This document shows, one piece after another, positions 14,515 to 20,752 of a DNA stretch of 20,752 nucleotides (within the stretch, counting starts at the first letter, position 1; every line of letters starts with the position of its first letter). Below the pieces are notes generated by a model. The model was not told the DNA's origin, ran no database searches, and saw nothing but the letters and a program-made list of their open reading frames with translations. A program made the position numbers and the translations under genes. The stretch is from DASULK01 sp036381835 (GTDB lineage: Bacteria; Actinomycetota; Actinomycetes; Mycobacteriales; Micromonosporaceae), in the NCBI GenBank assembly GCA_036381835.1, contig DASVCA010000070.1:1-20752 (forward strand), written 5' to 3'.

Positions 14515-16164
14515 TCAGCCCTCGGCCATCGGGATCACGACCTCGTGCTGCCGGGCCACCTCGACCGCCTCCTCGTAGCCGGCGTCGACGTGCCGGATGA
14601 TGCCCATGCCCGGGTCGTTGGTGAGCACCCGCTCGATCTTCTGGGCGGCGAGCGGGGTGCCGTCGGCGACGGTCACCTGTCCGGCGTGGATGGACCGGCC
14701 GATGCCGACCCCGCCGCCGTGGTGGATGGACACCCAGGATGCCCCGCTGGCGGTGTTGACCAGCGCGTTCAGCAGCGGCCAGTCGGCGATCGCGTCGGAG
14801 CCGTCACGCATCCCCTCGGTCTCCCGGTAGGGGCTTGCCACGCTGCCGCAGTCCAGGTGGTCGCGGCCGATCACCACCGGCGCGGACAGTTCGCCGGAGG
14901 CGACCATCTCGTTGAAGCGCAGGCCCGCCTTGTCCCGTTCGCCGTAGCCGAGCCAGCAGATCCGTGCCGGAAGTCCCTGGAACGCGACCTTCTCGCCGGC
15001 CATCCGGATCCAGCGGGTCAGGGATTCGTTCTCCGGGAACAGCTCCAGAATCGCCCGGTCGGTGGCGGCGATGTCGGCCGGGTCGCCGGACAGGGCCGCC
15101 CACCGGAACGGGCCCTTGCCCTGGCAGAACAGCGGACGGATGTACGCCGGCACGAAGCCGGGGAAGTCGAAGGCGCGGTCGTAGCCGCCGAGTCTCGCCT
15201 CGCCCCGGATCGAGTTGCCGTAGTCGAACACCTCGGCACCGGCGTCGAGGAAGCCGACCATCGCCGCGACGTGTTGGGCCATCGACGCCCGGGCCCGCTC
15301 GGTGAATTCCTCCGGCTTGGCCGCCGCGTAGTCCGGCGCGTCGGCGAGGTCCACCCCCTCGGGCAGGTAGGACAGCGGGTCGTGGGCGGAGGTCTGATCG
15401 GTCACGATGTCGATCTCCACGCCGCGGCGCAGCAGCTCCGGATACACCGTCGCGGCGTTGCCCACCACGCCCACGGACAGCGCCCGCCGCTCCCGCTTGG
15501 CGGCGAGCACCTGCTCGACCGCCGCATCGAGCGAATCCGCGACGGTGTCCAGGTAGCGGGTCTGCACCCGGCGGTTGAGCCGTTCGGCGTCCACATCGAC
15601 GATCAGGCAGACCCCGCCGTTCATGGTGACGGCGAGCGGCTGGGCGCCGCCCATCCCACCGCAGCCCGCGGTCAGGGTCAGGGTGCCGGCCAGCGATCCG
15701 CCGAACCGCTTGGCGGCGACCGCGGCGAAGGTCTCGTACGTGCCCTGGAGGATGCCCTGGGTGCCGATGTAGATCCACGAACCGGCGGTCATCTGGCCGT
15801 ACATGGTCAAGCCGAGCTTCTCCAGCCGCCGGAACTCCGGCCAGGTCGCCCAGTCGCCGACCAGGTTGGCGTTGGCGATCAGGACCCGGGGCGCCCATTC
15901 GTGGGTTCGCATCACCCCGACCGGGCGACCCGACTGGACCAGCATCGTCTCGTCGTCCTTCAGTTCCCGCAGGGTCCGGACCAGAGCGTGGAACGACGGC
16001 CAGTCCCGGGCCGCCTTGCCGGTGCCGCCGTAGACCACGAGATCCTCGGGACGCTCGGCCACCTCCGGGTCGAGGTTGTTCATCAACATCCGCAGGGCGG
16101 CCTCCTGCGGCCAGCCCAGGGCGGTGCGGGTGGTACCACGGGGGGCGCGGACCGGTTCGTACAT
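14515..16164 (-). CDS. hutU: Urocanate hydratase
   Basis: Urocanase adds water to urocanate, giving 4-imidazolone-5-propionate, with tightly bound NAD+ acting as an electrophile. The 549 residues fit the family. LVVYGGTGKAARDW lies near the N-terminus, TLTAGCGGMGGAQPLAVTMNGG in the NAD-binding region, and YGNSIRGEARLGG with FVPAYIRPLFCQGKGPFRW further on, containing the conserved active-site cysteine. SWVSIHHGGGVGIGRS lies near the C-terminus. ATG 16162-16164 has an excellent AAGGAGGA Shine-Dalgarno about 5 nt upstream, so within this operon hutU is set for strong translation. It begins 21 nt after the regulator gene. Confidence 0.96.
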   Translation of the reverse strand: MYEPVRAPRGTTRTALGWPQEAALRMLMNNLDPEVAERPEDLVVYGGTGKAARDWPSFHALVRTLRELKDDETMLVQSGRPVGVMRTHEWAPRVLIANANLVGDWATWPEFRRLEKLGLTMYGQMTAGSWIYIGTQGILQGTYETFAAVAAKRFGGSLAGTLTLTAGCGGMGGAQPLAVTMNGGVCLIVDVDAERLNRRVQTRYLDTVADSLDAAVEQVLAAKRERRALSVGVVGNAATVYPELLRRGVEIDIVTDQTSAHDPLSYLPEGVDLADAPDYAAAKPEEFTERARASMAQHVAAMVGFLDAGAEVFDYGNSIRGEARLGGYDRAFDFPGFVPAYIRPLFCQGKGPFRWAALSGDPADIAATDRAILELFPENESLTRWIRMAGEKVAFQGLPARICWLGYGERDKAGLRFNEMVASGELSAPVVIGRDHLDCGSVASPYRETEGMRDGSDAIADWPLLNALVNTASGASWVSIHHGGGVGIGRSIHAGQVTVADGTPLAAQKIERVLTNDPGMGIIRHVDAGYEEAVEVARQHEVVIPMAEG

Positions 16165-16185
16165 GCTCTCCTCCTTCGGCCGGCC

Positions 16186-17043
16186 TCAACCGACGAACAA
16201 CTGCCGGCGGGCGGCTGACTGCTCGAACGCTTCCAGCCGGCGCTGTGCCTCGCCGGGTGCCGTGTCGCAGATCGCCTGCAGCAGCACCATCGCCATCGCC
16301 ATCGGCGCGGTGTGCAGGTCGAAGACGAGTCGGGTACCGACGGCCGCGGCGAGGGTGACGTCGGCGTACTCGGCGGCCGGGCTGACCGGTGAGTCGGTGA
16401 TCGCGACCACGGACAGACCGGCGGCCTTCGCCTCGCGTATCGCGTCGAGGGTTTCCCGCGGGTAGCGGGGCAACACGATCGCCAGCATCGCGTCCGCACC
16501 CGCCGCGCGCGCCTGATCGAGCTGATCGGCGAGCAGGCTGCCGCCCGAGTCGAACACGCGGACGTCCGCGAGCACCTTCGCGGCGAAGTAGGCGAAGTAC
16601 GCGGCGAGCGGGGCGGCGGCGCGCAGGCCGAGTACCGGCAGCGGGCGGCTGGCGGCGAGCAGCGCCGCGGCCGTGCGCACCGGGCGGTCGTCGCCGAGCC
16701 GGTCGGCGAGTTGGCGCAGACCGTCGGCCTCCGCGTGCAGCGCCCGTTGAATCTCGGAGTCGGCGGCGGGTGTCGCGCCCGGGCCGACGTCGACGATCTC
16801 CCGCAGCCGTCGACGCAGTGCCGGGTAGCCGTCGTAGCCGAGGGCCACGGCGAATCGGGTCACGGACGGTTGGCTGACTCCGGCGAGTTCGGCGACCTCG
16901 GCTGCGGACAGGTACGCGGCGGCGCGTGCGTGCTGCACCAGGCTGTGCGCGATCCGGCGCTGGGTCGGGGTGAGCCGGACGCCCTGGAACAGGTCGAGCA
17001 CCTGTCCGGTCGTCCCGCCCACCCCGGCAGCGTCTTCATTCAC
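16186..17043 (-). CDS. MurR/RpiR-family transcriptional regulator of the hut operon
   Basis: The 285-residue protein has an N-terminal RpiR-type helix-turn-helix (LSAAEVAELAGVSQPSVTRF at about residues 45-64, then ALGYDGYPALRRRLRE) and a C-terminal SIS domain (about 125-270). The SIS domain includes VLGLRAAAPLAAYFAYFAAK and AIVLPRYPRETLDAI, and usually binds a phosphosugar. Here the ligand is probably a histidine-pathway intermediate, which is inference. GTG 17041-17043 lies 6 nt after TACAGT, so the message is probably leaderless. The gene is first in the operon, 21 nt before hutU, which suggests it controls its own promoter. A 12-bp palindrome lies between its -35 and -10. Confidence 0.9.
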   Translation of the reverse strand: MNEDAAGVGGTTGQVLDLFQGVRLTPTQRRIAHSLVQHARAAAYLSAAEVAELAGVSQPSVTRFAVALGYDGYPALRRRLREIVDVGPGATPAADSEIQRALHAEADGLRQLADRLGDDRPVRTAAALLAASRPLPVLGLRAAAPLAAYFAYFAAKVLADVRVFDSGGSLLADQLDQARAAGADAMLAIVLPRYPRETLDAIREAKAAGLSVVAITDSPVSPAAEYADVTLAAAVGTRLVFDLHTAPMAMAMVLLQAICDTAPGEAQRRLEAFEQSAARRQLFVG

Positions 17044-17049
17044 GCCGAG

Positions 17050-17079
17050 ACTGTACGCATGAAATCATTCAACGGGCAA
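17050..17079 (-). promoter_or_regulatory. Promoter of the hut operon (TTGCCC-18-TACAGT)
   Basis: Reading the minus strand, TTGCCC (complement of 17074-17079) is followed by 18 nt and TACAGT (complement of 17050-17055), then 6 nt and the GTG start of the regulator. This is the most complete -35/-10 pair in the window and predicts a leaderless transcript. Confidence 0.6.
17060..17071. promoter_or_regulatory. Candidate operator for the RpiR-type regulator
   Basis: TGAAATCATTCA has TGAA and TTCA ends, and on the minus strand reads TGAATGATTTCA. It is AT-rich against a GC-rich background and lies between the -35 and -10 of the operon promoter, where a bound repressor would block RNA polymerase. 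Confidence 0.45.
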
Positions 17080-17098
17080 CCGTTTGGGCGTGTCGCCC
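17071..17098 (-). terminator. Two small tandem hairpins after the LCP gene
   Basis: GGGCG/CGCCC with a 3-nt loop (17086-17098) overlaps the LCP stop codon, and AACGG/CCGTT with a 4-nt loop (17071-17084) follows it. They could slow or end the LCP transcript before the hut promoter. No U tract is present, and the second overlaps the hut -35. Confidence 0.3.
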
Positions 17099-18165
17099 TA
17101 GTGCGGCTTACCGAGGTTCAGGATCTCGTCCACGGCATCCCGGCGTACGGCGTCGTAGAAGACCTTGGCCTTCTCCACATCCGCGAAGACCACGCTCTCG
17201 CGGCCGACCCGTCCCGTCCCCTTCGTCGGGCTGGTGACGAACGTGAGGTTGTTGCCGCGCAGATGACGGAACTCCATCGCCGTGTCGAGCATGGAGAGCG
17301 TCTCGTCCACGGACACAGCATCGGCGGTGGCCCGGACGAAGGAGTTGAGCTTTCCGGGGCTGCTGAGAATCCCGCCGGTGGCGGCCTTGTCCAGAATGGC
17401 CTTGATCACCTGCTGCTGATGGCGGATGCGGGTGAAGTCGCCGTCGGCGAACTGCTTGCGCTGGCGCGCGAAGTCCAGGGCGGCGTCGCCGTTCATGTGC
17501 TGTCTGCCGGCGTGGAAGGTGCGGTACGGGGGATGAATCGACTTGAAGGTGCGCTCCACGTCGATCTCGATGCCACCCAATGCGTCGACGATCTCCTTGA
17601 ATCCCGCGAAATCGATCATCGCCACGTGGTCGACGCGGATTCCGGTGAACTTTTCCACGGTCTGCACCATCAGCGGCACGCCGCCCCAGGCGAAGGCCGC
17701 GTTGATCTTCGCGTCTCGGCCGCCTCGGCGGCCGTCTCTCGTCGCCGGCACCGTTACCCAGGTATCTCGGGGAATCGAGATGAGCTGAGCGCTTGACCGG
17801 TCCTCGGGGAAGTGGGCCAGGATAATGGAGTCGGTGCGTGAGCCTGTGGTGGAATCGGGATCGCGAGAGTCGCTGCCCAGGATCAGGATGTTCAGCGCCT
17901 TCGGCGTGACCTTTTCCGGGCGGGATTCCTCCGGAATTTCACTGAACGCGTCCACGCGGTCGATGTTCGATTCGACCGACCGCAGGTAGAGCCCCGCCGC
18001 TACGACTCCGGTGCCCGCGAGCAGTGCCACCACCGCCAAGGCGATGAGGCCGATGCGAAGCGCCTTCCGCCGTTTGGCGAGATCGGGACTGTTCGGAGTC
18101 GACTCCGGGTCTGGGGCACCGTGCGCCAATTGCGGCAACACAGACTGTGCTGGTTGGTGTGGCAT
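17098..18165 (-). CDS. LytR-CpsA-Psr (LCP) family cell-wall glycopolymer ligase
   Basis: LCP enzymes transfer lipid-linked glycopolymers to peptidoglycan on the outer face of the membrane. The 355-residue protein has a short basic cytoplasmic N-terminus, one membrane helix (about 38-60, GLIALAVVALLAGTGVVAAG) and an extracellular LCP domain (about 90-260). Domain motifs appear in order: LNILILGSDSRD, GSRTDSIILAHF, QLISIPRDTW, AKINAAFAWGG, and FARQRKQFADGDFTRIRHQQ, with the arginines that bind the pyrophosphate. ATG 18163-18165 lies 6 nt after TAGCAT, again a leaderless pattern. No obvious partner gene is adjacent, and the hut operon downstream has its own promoter, so I read it as a single-gene transcript. 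Confidence 0.93.
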   Translation of the reverse strand: MPHQPAQSVLPQLAHGAPDPESTPNSPDLAKRRKALRIGLIALAVVALLAGTGVVAAGLYLRSVESNIDRVDAFSEIPEESRPEKVTPKALNILILGSDSRDPDSTTGSRTDSIILAHFPEDRSSAQLISIPRDTWVTVPATRDGRRGGRDAKINAAFAWGGVPLMVQTVEKFTGIRVDHVAMIDFAGFKEIVDALGGIEIDVERTFKSIHPPYRTFHAGRQHMNGDAALDFARQRKQFADGDFTRIRHQQQVIKAILDKAATGGILSSPGKLNSFVRATADAVSVDETLSMLDTAMEFRHLRGNNLTFVTSPTKGTGRVGRESVVFADVEKAKVFYDAVRRDAVDEILNLGKPH

Positions 18166-18171
18166 GCCCAG

Positions 18172-18177
18172 ATGCTA
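18172..18177 (-). promoter_or_regulatory. Leaderless -10 element of the LCP gene (TAGCAT)
   Basis: On the minus strand TAGCAT is followed by CTGGGC and the ATG start. No Shine-Dalgarno is present. The element lies 60 nt downstream of the tRNA 3' end. Confidence 0.6.
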
Positions 18178-18236
18178 CTTACAACCCGATTTCCGGTGAG
18201 CTCCGAGCAAGGCGTGCATAGATTACCGCCGTTTAG

Positions 18237-18321
18237 TGGTGCGGGAGGGGGGAGTCGAACCCCCACGCCCGAAGGCACAGGAACCTAAATCCTGCGCGGC
18301 TGCCAGTTACGCCACTCCCGC
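18237..18321 (-). tRNA. tRNA-Leu (anticodon UAG), CCA encoded
   Basis: The acceptor stem GCGGGAG (from 18321) pairs with CTCCCGC (18247-18241). A-discriminator 18240 and CCA 18239-18237 follow. The D loop contains GG, the anticodon stem CAGGA/TCCTG holds the loop TTTAGGT with anticodon TAG, and GGGGG-TTCGACT-CCCCC is the T arm. The long variable arm (GCC-TTCG-GGC) makes it class II, as expected for leucine. It reads CUA codons. Confidence 0.95.
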
Positions 18322-18342
18322 ATCGGGCGAAGCCCACGGCAG

Positions 18343-18348
18343 AGTGTA
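18343..18348 (-). promoter_or_regulatory. Possible -10 element of tRNA-Leu (TACACT)
   Basis: On the minus strand TACACT lies 21 nt before the mature tRNA 5' end, leaving room for a leader of about 15 nt. A clear -35 is not visible. Confidence 0.4.
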
Positions 18349-18377
18349 GTGCCTCGGGCGGATCCGGTCGGCGGGGG

Positions 18378-18854
18378 TCAGTCCAGGCCGAGGTCCTTGC
18401 GCAACTTGGCGACGTGTCCGGTGGCTCGGACGTTGTACATGGCCCGCTCGATCCTGCCGTCCTCGCCGATCACGAAGGTCGAACGGATCACCCCGGTGAC
18501 CGTCTTGCCGTACATCTTCTTCTCGCCGTAGGCGCCGTACGCGGTCAGCACGGCCTTGTCCGGGTCGGAGACGAGCGGAAAGGTGATCGCCTCCTTCTCG
18601 CGGAACTGCGCGAGTTTGGCGGTGGTGTCGGGGGAGATGCCCACGACCTCGTACCCGGCGGCCTGCAGTGCGGGCAGTGAATCCCGGAAGTCGCACGCCT
18701 GCCTCGTGCAACCAGGGGTCATCGCGGCCGGATAGGCGTAGAGGACGACCTTGCGGCCCCGCAGGTCCTGCAACGACAGCATCGTCCCGGTGTCGGTGGG
18801 CAGCGTGAAGTCGGGTGCGAGATCGCCGGGTGCCAGGCGGACGGGTTCGGTCAT
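18378..18854 (-). CDS. bcp: Thiol peroxidase of the Bcp/PrxQ type
   Basis: This peroxiredoxin reduces hydroperoxides in the cytoplasm using thioredoxin-type reductants. The 158 residues are the usual size. The peroxidatic cysteine is C49 in YPAAMTPGCTRQAC and the resolving cysteine is C54, giving the CxxxxC spacing of E. coli Bcp. GISPDTTAKLAQF and FPLVSDPDKAVLTAYG are typical downstream segments. A longer frame starts further upstream, but ATG 18852-18854 (MTEPVRLAPGDLAPDF) fits the family and lies 7 nt after TAGGGT, so I prefer it. It diverges from the metal-transporter genes, with 145 nt between the two starts, and sits upstream of tRNA-Leu on the same strand. Confidence 0.93.
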   Translation of the reverse strand: MTEPVRLAPGDLAPDFTLPTDTGTMLSLQDLRGRKVVLYAYPAAMTPGCTRQACDFRDSLPALQAAGYEVVGISPDTTAKLAQFREKEAITFPLVSDPDKAVLTAYGAYGEKKMYGKTVTGVIRSTFVIGEDGRIERAMYNVRATGHVAKLRKDLGLD

Positions 18855-18861
18855 GGGCCAA

Positions 18862-18867
18862 ACCCTA
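18862..18867 (-). promoter_or_regulatory. Leaderless -10 element of bcp (TAGGGT)
   Basis: On the minus strand TAGGGT is followed by TTGGCCC and the ATG start, with no Shine-Dalgarno. It supports the shorter bcp start. Confidence 0.6.
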
Positions 18868-18900
18868 CCGGCCCCACCCACACCGCAGCGGGTGACCTTG

Positions 18901-18917
18901 TTGCCAACAGTTTGCAA
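18901..18917. promoter_or_regulatory. Candidate Nur (nickel-uptake regulator) box
   Basis: TTGCCA-ACAGT-TTGCAA matches the Streptomyces Nur consensus tTGCaa-N5-ttGCAA in spacing and in 11 of 12 defined positions. It overlaps the likely -35 of the metal-transporter operon, so nickel-bound Nur would repress it. It also lies 47 bp upstream of the bcp start. Confidence 0.6.
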
Positions 18918-18942
18918 CAACTATCCGGTGGCGTCTTAAGCT
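18912..18942 (+). promoter_or_regulatory. Likely promoter of the metal-transporter operon
   Basis: TTGCAA (18912-18917) and TAAGCT (18937-18942) are separated by 19 nt, slightly long. Transcription would start near 18949, giving a leader of about 50 nt with a strong AGGAGG before the first gene. The leader is too short for a cobalamin riboswitch. Confidence 0.45.
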
Positions 18943-18999
18943 AGACGCGTCCCGCCGCCCGCACCACCCGGGCCCGACCGGCGGGGTCAGGAGGATCGG

Positions 19000-19743
19000 A
19001 TGCACATCGATCGGATGGACGTCGTCGCGCTGCACATTCAGAACGGCGTGCTCAACGGCCCTGTCTCCATCGGCTTTGCACTGCTCGCCGCGATGCTGCT
19101 CGCGATCGCCGTGATCCGCAGCCGTCGCCACCTCGACGATCGACTCGCACCCATGGCCGGGTTGGTCGCCGCATTCATCTTCGCGGTTCAGATGCTGAAC
19201 TTTCCGGTCCTGCCCGGAGTCAGCGGCCATCTGGTCGGCGGAGCACTGGCCGCACTGCTCGTCGGACCCTGGGTCGGTGCCCTGTGCGTCGCCGTGGTGC
19301 TGATCGTCCAAGCGCTGGTCTTCGCCGACGGTGGAGTCAGCGCGATCGGTCCCAACGTGACCAACATGGCCCTCGTCGGCACCGCCGCCGCGTACGCCCT
19401 CATCGCCCTGCTGCTGCGGATCCTGCCGCGCAACGCGGCCGGTCTCGCCGTCACCGCCGTCATCGCCTCGGTGGTCAGCGTCCTCGCCGCCGCGATGAGC
19501 TTCGTGCTGCAGTACGCGCTCGGCGGCACCACCCAGCTGGAAACCGTCGGCCTGGGCGAGGTCGCCGCCGCCATGGCCGGCACCCACATCCTGATCGGAA
19601 TCGGGGAAGGGCTGATCACCGCCACCACCGTGGCCACCGTCGCCAAGGTCCGACCCGACCTCGTGTACGCCCTGCGCGGGCTGCGTCGCGACGAGATCCC
19701 CGCGCCTGCTCAGCGGGTGCCGGCAGCCGGAGGTGTGGCATGA
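19000..19743 (+). CDS. nikM: Ni/Co ECF transporter, substrate-binding membrane component (CbiM/NikM)
   Basis: This S-component captures the metal ion and works with N, Q and an ATPase. The 247 residues form about seven hydrophobic helices, with the family segment GVSGHLVGGALAALLVGP (73-90) carrying H77. ATG 19000 has a strong AGGAGG 6 nt upstream. The conserved family N-terminus (normally MHIxxGxL) appears here as LHIQNGVLNGPVS from residue 11, preceded by MHIDRMDVVA. H12 to H77 gives the same 65-residue spacing as His2 and His67 of NikM2, so the metal site seems displaced from the free N-terminus unless translation starts at CTG 19030. Nickel is favoured over cobalt by the Nur box, but sequence alone does not decide. 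The stop overlaps the next start as ATGA. Confidence 0.9.
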   Translation: MHIDRMDVVALHIQNGVLNGPVSIGFALLAAMLLAIAVIRSRRHLDDRLAPMAGLVAAFIFAVQMLNFPVLPGVSGHLVGGALAALLVGPWVGALCVAVVLIVQALVFADGGVSAIGPNVTNMALVGTAAAYALIALLLRILPRNAAGLAVTAVIASVVSVLAAAMSFVLQYALGGTTQLETVGLGEVAAAMAGTHILIGIGEGLITATTVATVAKVRPDLVYALRGLRRDEIPAPAQRVPAAGGVA

Positions 19744-20084
19744 CCAGGAAGAACCGGTTGTTCCTCGGCGGCCTGCTGGCCGTCCTGCTGCTCGCCGGCG
19801 TGGTCAGCAACTTCGCCTCGGGAGCACCCGACGGGCTCGAATCGGTCGCCGCCAAAGGCTGCGTCCTCGACGAAGCCGGCGAAGTGATCGACGGAACCTG
19901 CATCGCGCGCAATACCGAGGAACACGAACTCGGCGACAGTCCGTTCGCCGACTACGCCGTCCGCGGCATCGACAACGACTACCTCGCCACGGGGCTCTCC
20001 GGCGTGACCGGTGCGTTGCTGACCCTGGCCATCGCGGGCGGGATCTTCTGGTTGATCCGCAGTCGGCGGACCGTGAAGGAGTAG
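19740..20084 (+). CDS. nikN: Ni/Co ECF transporter component N (PDGLE-domain, CbiN/NikN)
   Basis: This 114-residue protein is the small accessory subunit that helps load the metal into the M component. It has two membrane helices (about 6-26, RLFLGGLLAVLLLAGVVSNF, and about 84-107, SGVTGALLTLAIAGGIFWLI) flanking an extracytoplasmic loop. The loop begins with PDGLESVA (residues 30-37), the hallmark of the family. ATG 19740 overlaps the nikM stop (ATGA), and the next gene starts 4 nt after its TAG. The loop holds two cysteines (KGCVLDEAGE and GTCIARN) that could form a disulfide, which is inference. Confidence 0.92.
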   Translation: MTRKNRLFLGGLLAVLLLAGVVSNFASGAPDGLESVAAKGCVLDEAGEVIDGTCIARNTEEHELGDSPFADYAVRGIDNDYLATGLSGVTGALLTLAIAGGIFWLIRSRRTVKE

Positions 20085-20088
20085 ACCG

Positions 20089-20752
20089 ATGGGCACCGGG
20101 CACGCCCACGTGCTCCACCTGGACCGGGTCGGCCCGCTGCACCGGCTCGCTCCCGAAGCCAAGATCGCGGCGATGGTGGCGTTCACCCTCGCCGTGGTCG
20201 CCACCCCCCGGGAAGCGCTGTGGGCGTTCGCCGGCTACGCTCTGCTCATCGCGATCGTCGCGGCGATCGGCCGGATCCCGGCCGGCTGGCTGGCCCGCCG
20301 GTCGCTGATCGAGACGCCGTTCGTCGTGTTCGCGTTCGCGCTGCCGTTCCTCGGCGGCGGCGAGCGGATCGACTGGCTGGGCCTGTCGCTGTCGGTCGAC
20401 GGCCTCTACGGCGGCTGGAACATCCTCGCCAAGGGCACCCTCGGCGTCCTCGCCTCGCTGATCCTCGCCGCCACTACGCCGATCCGCGATCTGATCGTCG
20501 GCCTGGACCGGCTCCGCTGCCCGTCGATCCTCACCCAGATCATCACCTTCATGCTGCGCTACCTGGACGTGCTGGTCGGCGAGGCGCGGCGGATGCGGAT
20601 CGCCCGGATCTCACGCGGCGACGACCCGCGGTTCCTCTGGCAGGTGCGCGGGTTCGCCGCCGGCATCGGCACCCTGTTCCTGCGGGCGTTCGAACGGGGG
20701 GAACGGGTCTACCTGGCGATGATCGCCCGTGGCTACACCGGGCGGCTGCCGT
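20089..20752 (+). CDS. nikQ: Ni/Co ECF transporter transmembrane component (CbiQ/NikQ), 3' end outside window
   Basis: This is the scaffold T-component that couples the ATPase to the metal-binding subunit. The frame is open from ATG 20089 to the window edge (221 codons). Several helices are visible, including AAMVAFTLAVVATP, FVVFAFALPFLGGG and GTLGVLASLILAATTP. Two arginine-containing coupling motifs follow: one in EARRMRIARISRG and one, near the edge, in YLAMIARGYTGRLP. These are the ARG-type motifs that contact the ATPase subunits. GAAGGAG (20075-20081) lies about 7 nt before the start. An ATPase gene (CbiO/NikO) would be expected next but is outside the window. Confidence 0.92.
   Translation, partial: MGTGHAHVLHLDRVGPLHRLAPEAKIAAMVAFTLAVVATPREALWAFAGYALLIAIVAAIGRIPAGWLARRSLIETPFVVFAFALPFLGGGERIDWLGLSLSVDGLYGGWNILAKGTLGVLASLILAATTPIRDLIVGLDRLRCPSILTQIITFMLRYLDVLVGEARRMRIARISRGDDPRFLWQVRGFAAGIGTLFLRAFERGERVYLAMIARGYTGRLP

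Noticed and set aside
14545..16218. Open plus-strand frame of 557 codons opposite hutU
   Set aside because: The minus strand here encodes a full, motif-complete urocanase. The opposite frame is low-complexity and Arg/Gly/Pro-rich with no family signature, a normal shadow in GC-rich DNA.
18943..18999. Cobalamin riboswitch before nikM
   Set aside because: The predicted leader is only about 50 nt and I see no B12-box-like core. The element needs roughly 150-200 nt.
1..20752. Mobile elements, CRISPR arrays, prophage or defence systems
   Set aside because: No transposase, integrase, direct-repeat array or nuclease module was seen. All recognised genes are chromosomal housekeeping or catabolic genes with uniform base composition.

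Overview
The window is ordinary chromosomal DNA from a high-GC actinobacterium. Codon use, the mec-cysO-cysM cluster, the leaderless promoters and the neighbourhood order point to Actinobacteria. A Micromonosporaceae-like host is my best guess, from protein resemblance only. I see no insertion sequence, phage gene, CRISPR array or rRNA. Genes are tightly packed: no stretch over 300 bases lacks a gene.

Layout. (1) 1-441: 3' end of ctaD (cytochrome c oxidase subunit I), followed by a strong bidirectional terminator. (2) 534-3692, minus strand: an NAD-salvage group, pncB then pncA (1 nt apart), then an MFS exporter whose Shine-Dalgarno lies inside a hairpin. (3) 3781-9248, plus strand: clpS, a DUF2017 gene, mec, cysO, cysM, then (after a small minus-strand membrane-protein gene) a metallo-beta-lactamase-fold cyclic-nucleotide phosphodiesterase, rph and rdgB. 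From memory this follows the Mycobacterium tuberculosis Rv1330c-Rv1341 order, with the rhomboid and murI genes missing and the membrane-protein gene in their place. (4) 9296-17043, minus strand: a six-gene histidine-utilisation operon read as RpiR-type regulator, hutU, an M20 amidohydrolase, hutF, hutI, hutH. (5) 17098-18854, minus strand: an LCP cell-wall ligase, tRNA-Leu(UAG) and a Bcp-type peroxiredoxin. (6) 19000-20752, plus strand: the M, N and Q components of a nickel/cobalt ECF transporter, the last cut by the window edge.

How the genes work together. CysO carries sulfide as a C-terminal thiocarboxylate, CysM adds it to O-phosphoserine, and Mec releases cysteine. Here CysO ends in Gly-Gly-Ala-Arg, so it seems to need trimming before it can be charged. 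The hut operon would take histidine through urocanate, imidazolonepropionate and formiminoglutamate to formylglutamate. No standard HutG is present, and the M20 enzyme sits where the last step is needed. The ECF transporter has a 17-bp sequence fitting the Nur (nickel-uptake regulator) box over its promoter, so nickel is the likelier substrate.

A recurring regulatory theme is leaderless transcription. Seven start codons, on both strands, lie 6-7 nt after a TAnnnT hexamer (three of them TAGGCT). One of these starts opens a 24-codon leader ORF that overlaps the phosphodiesterase start.
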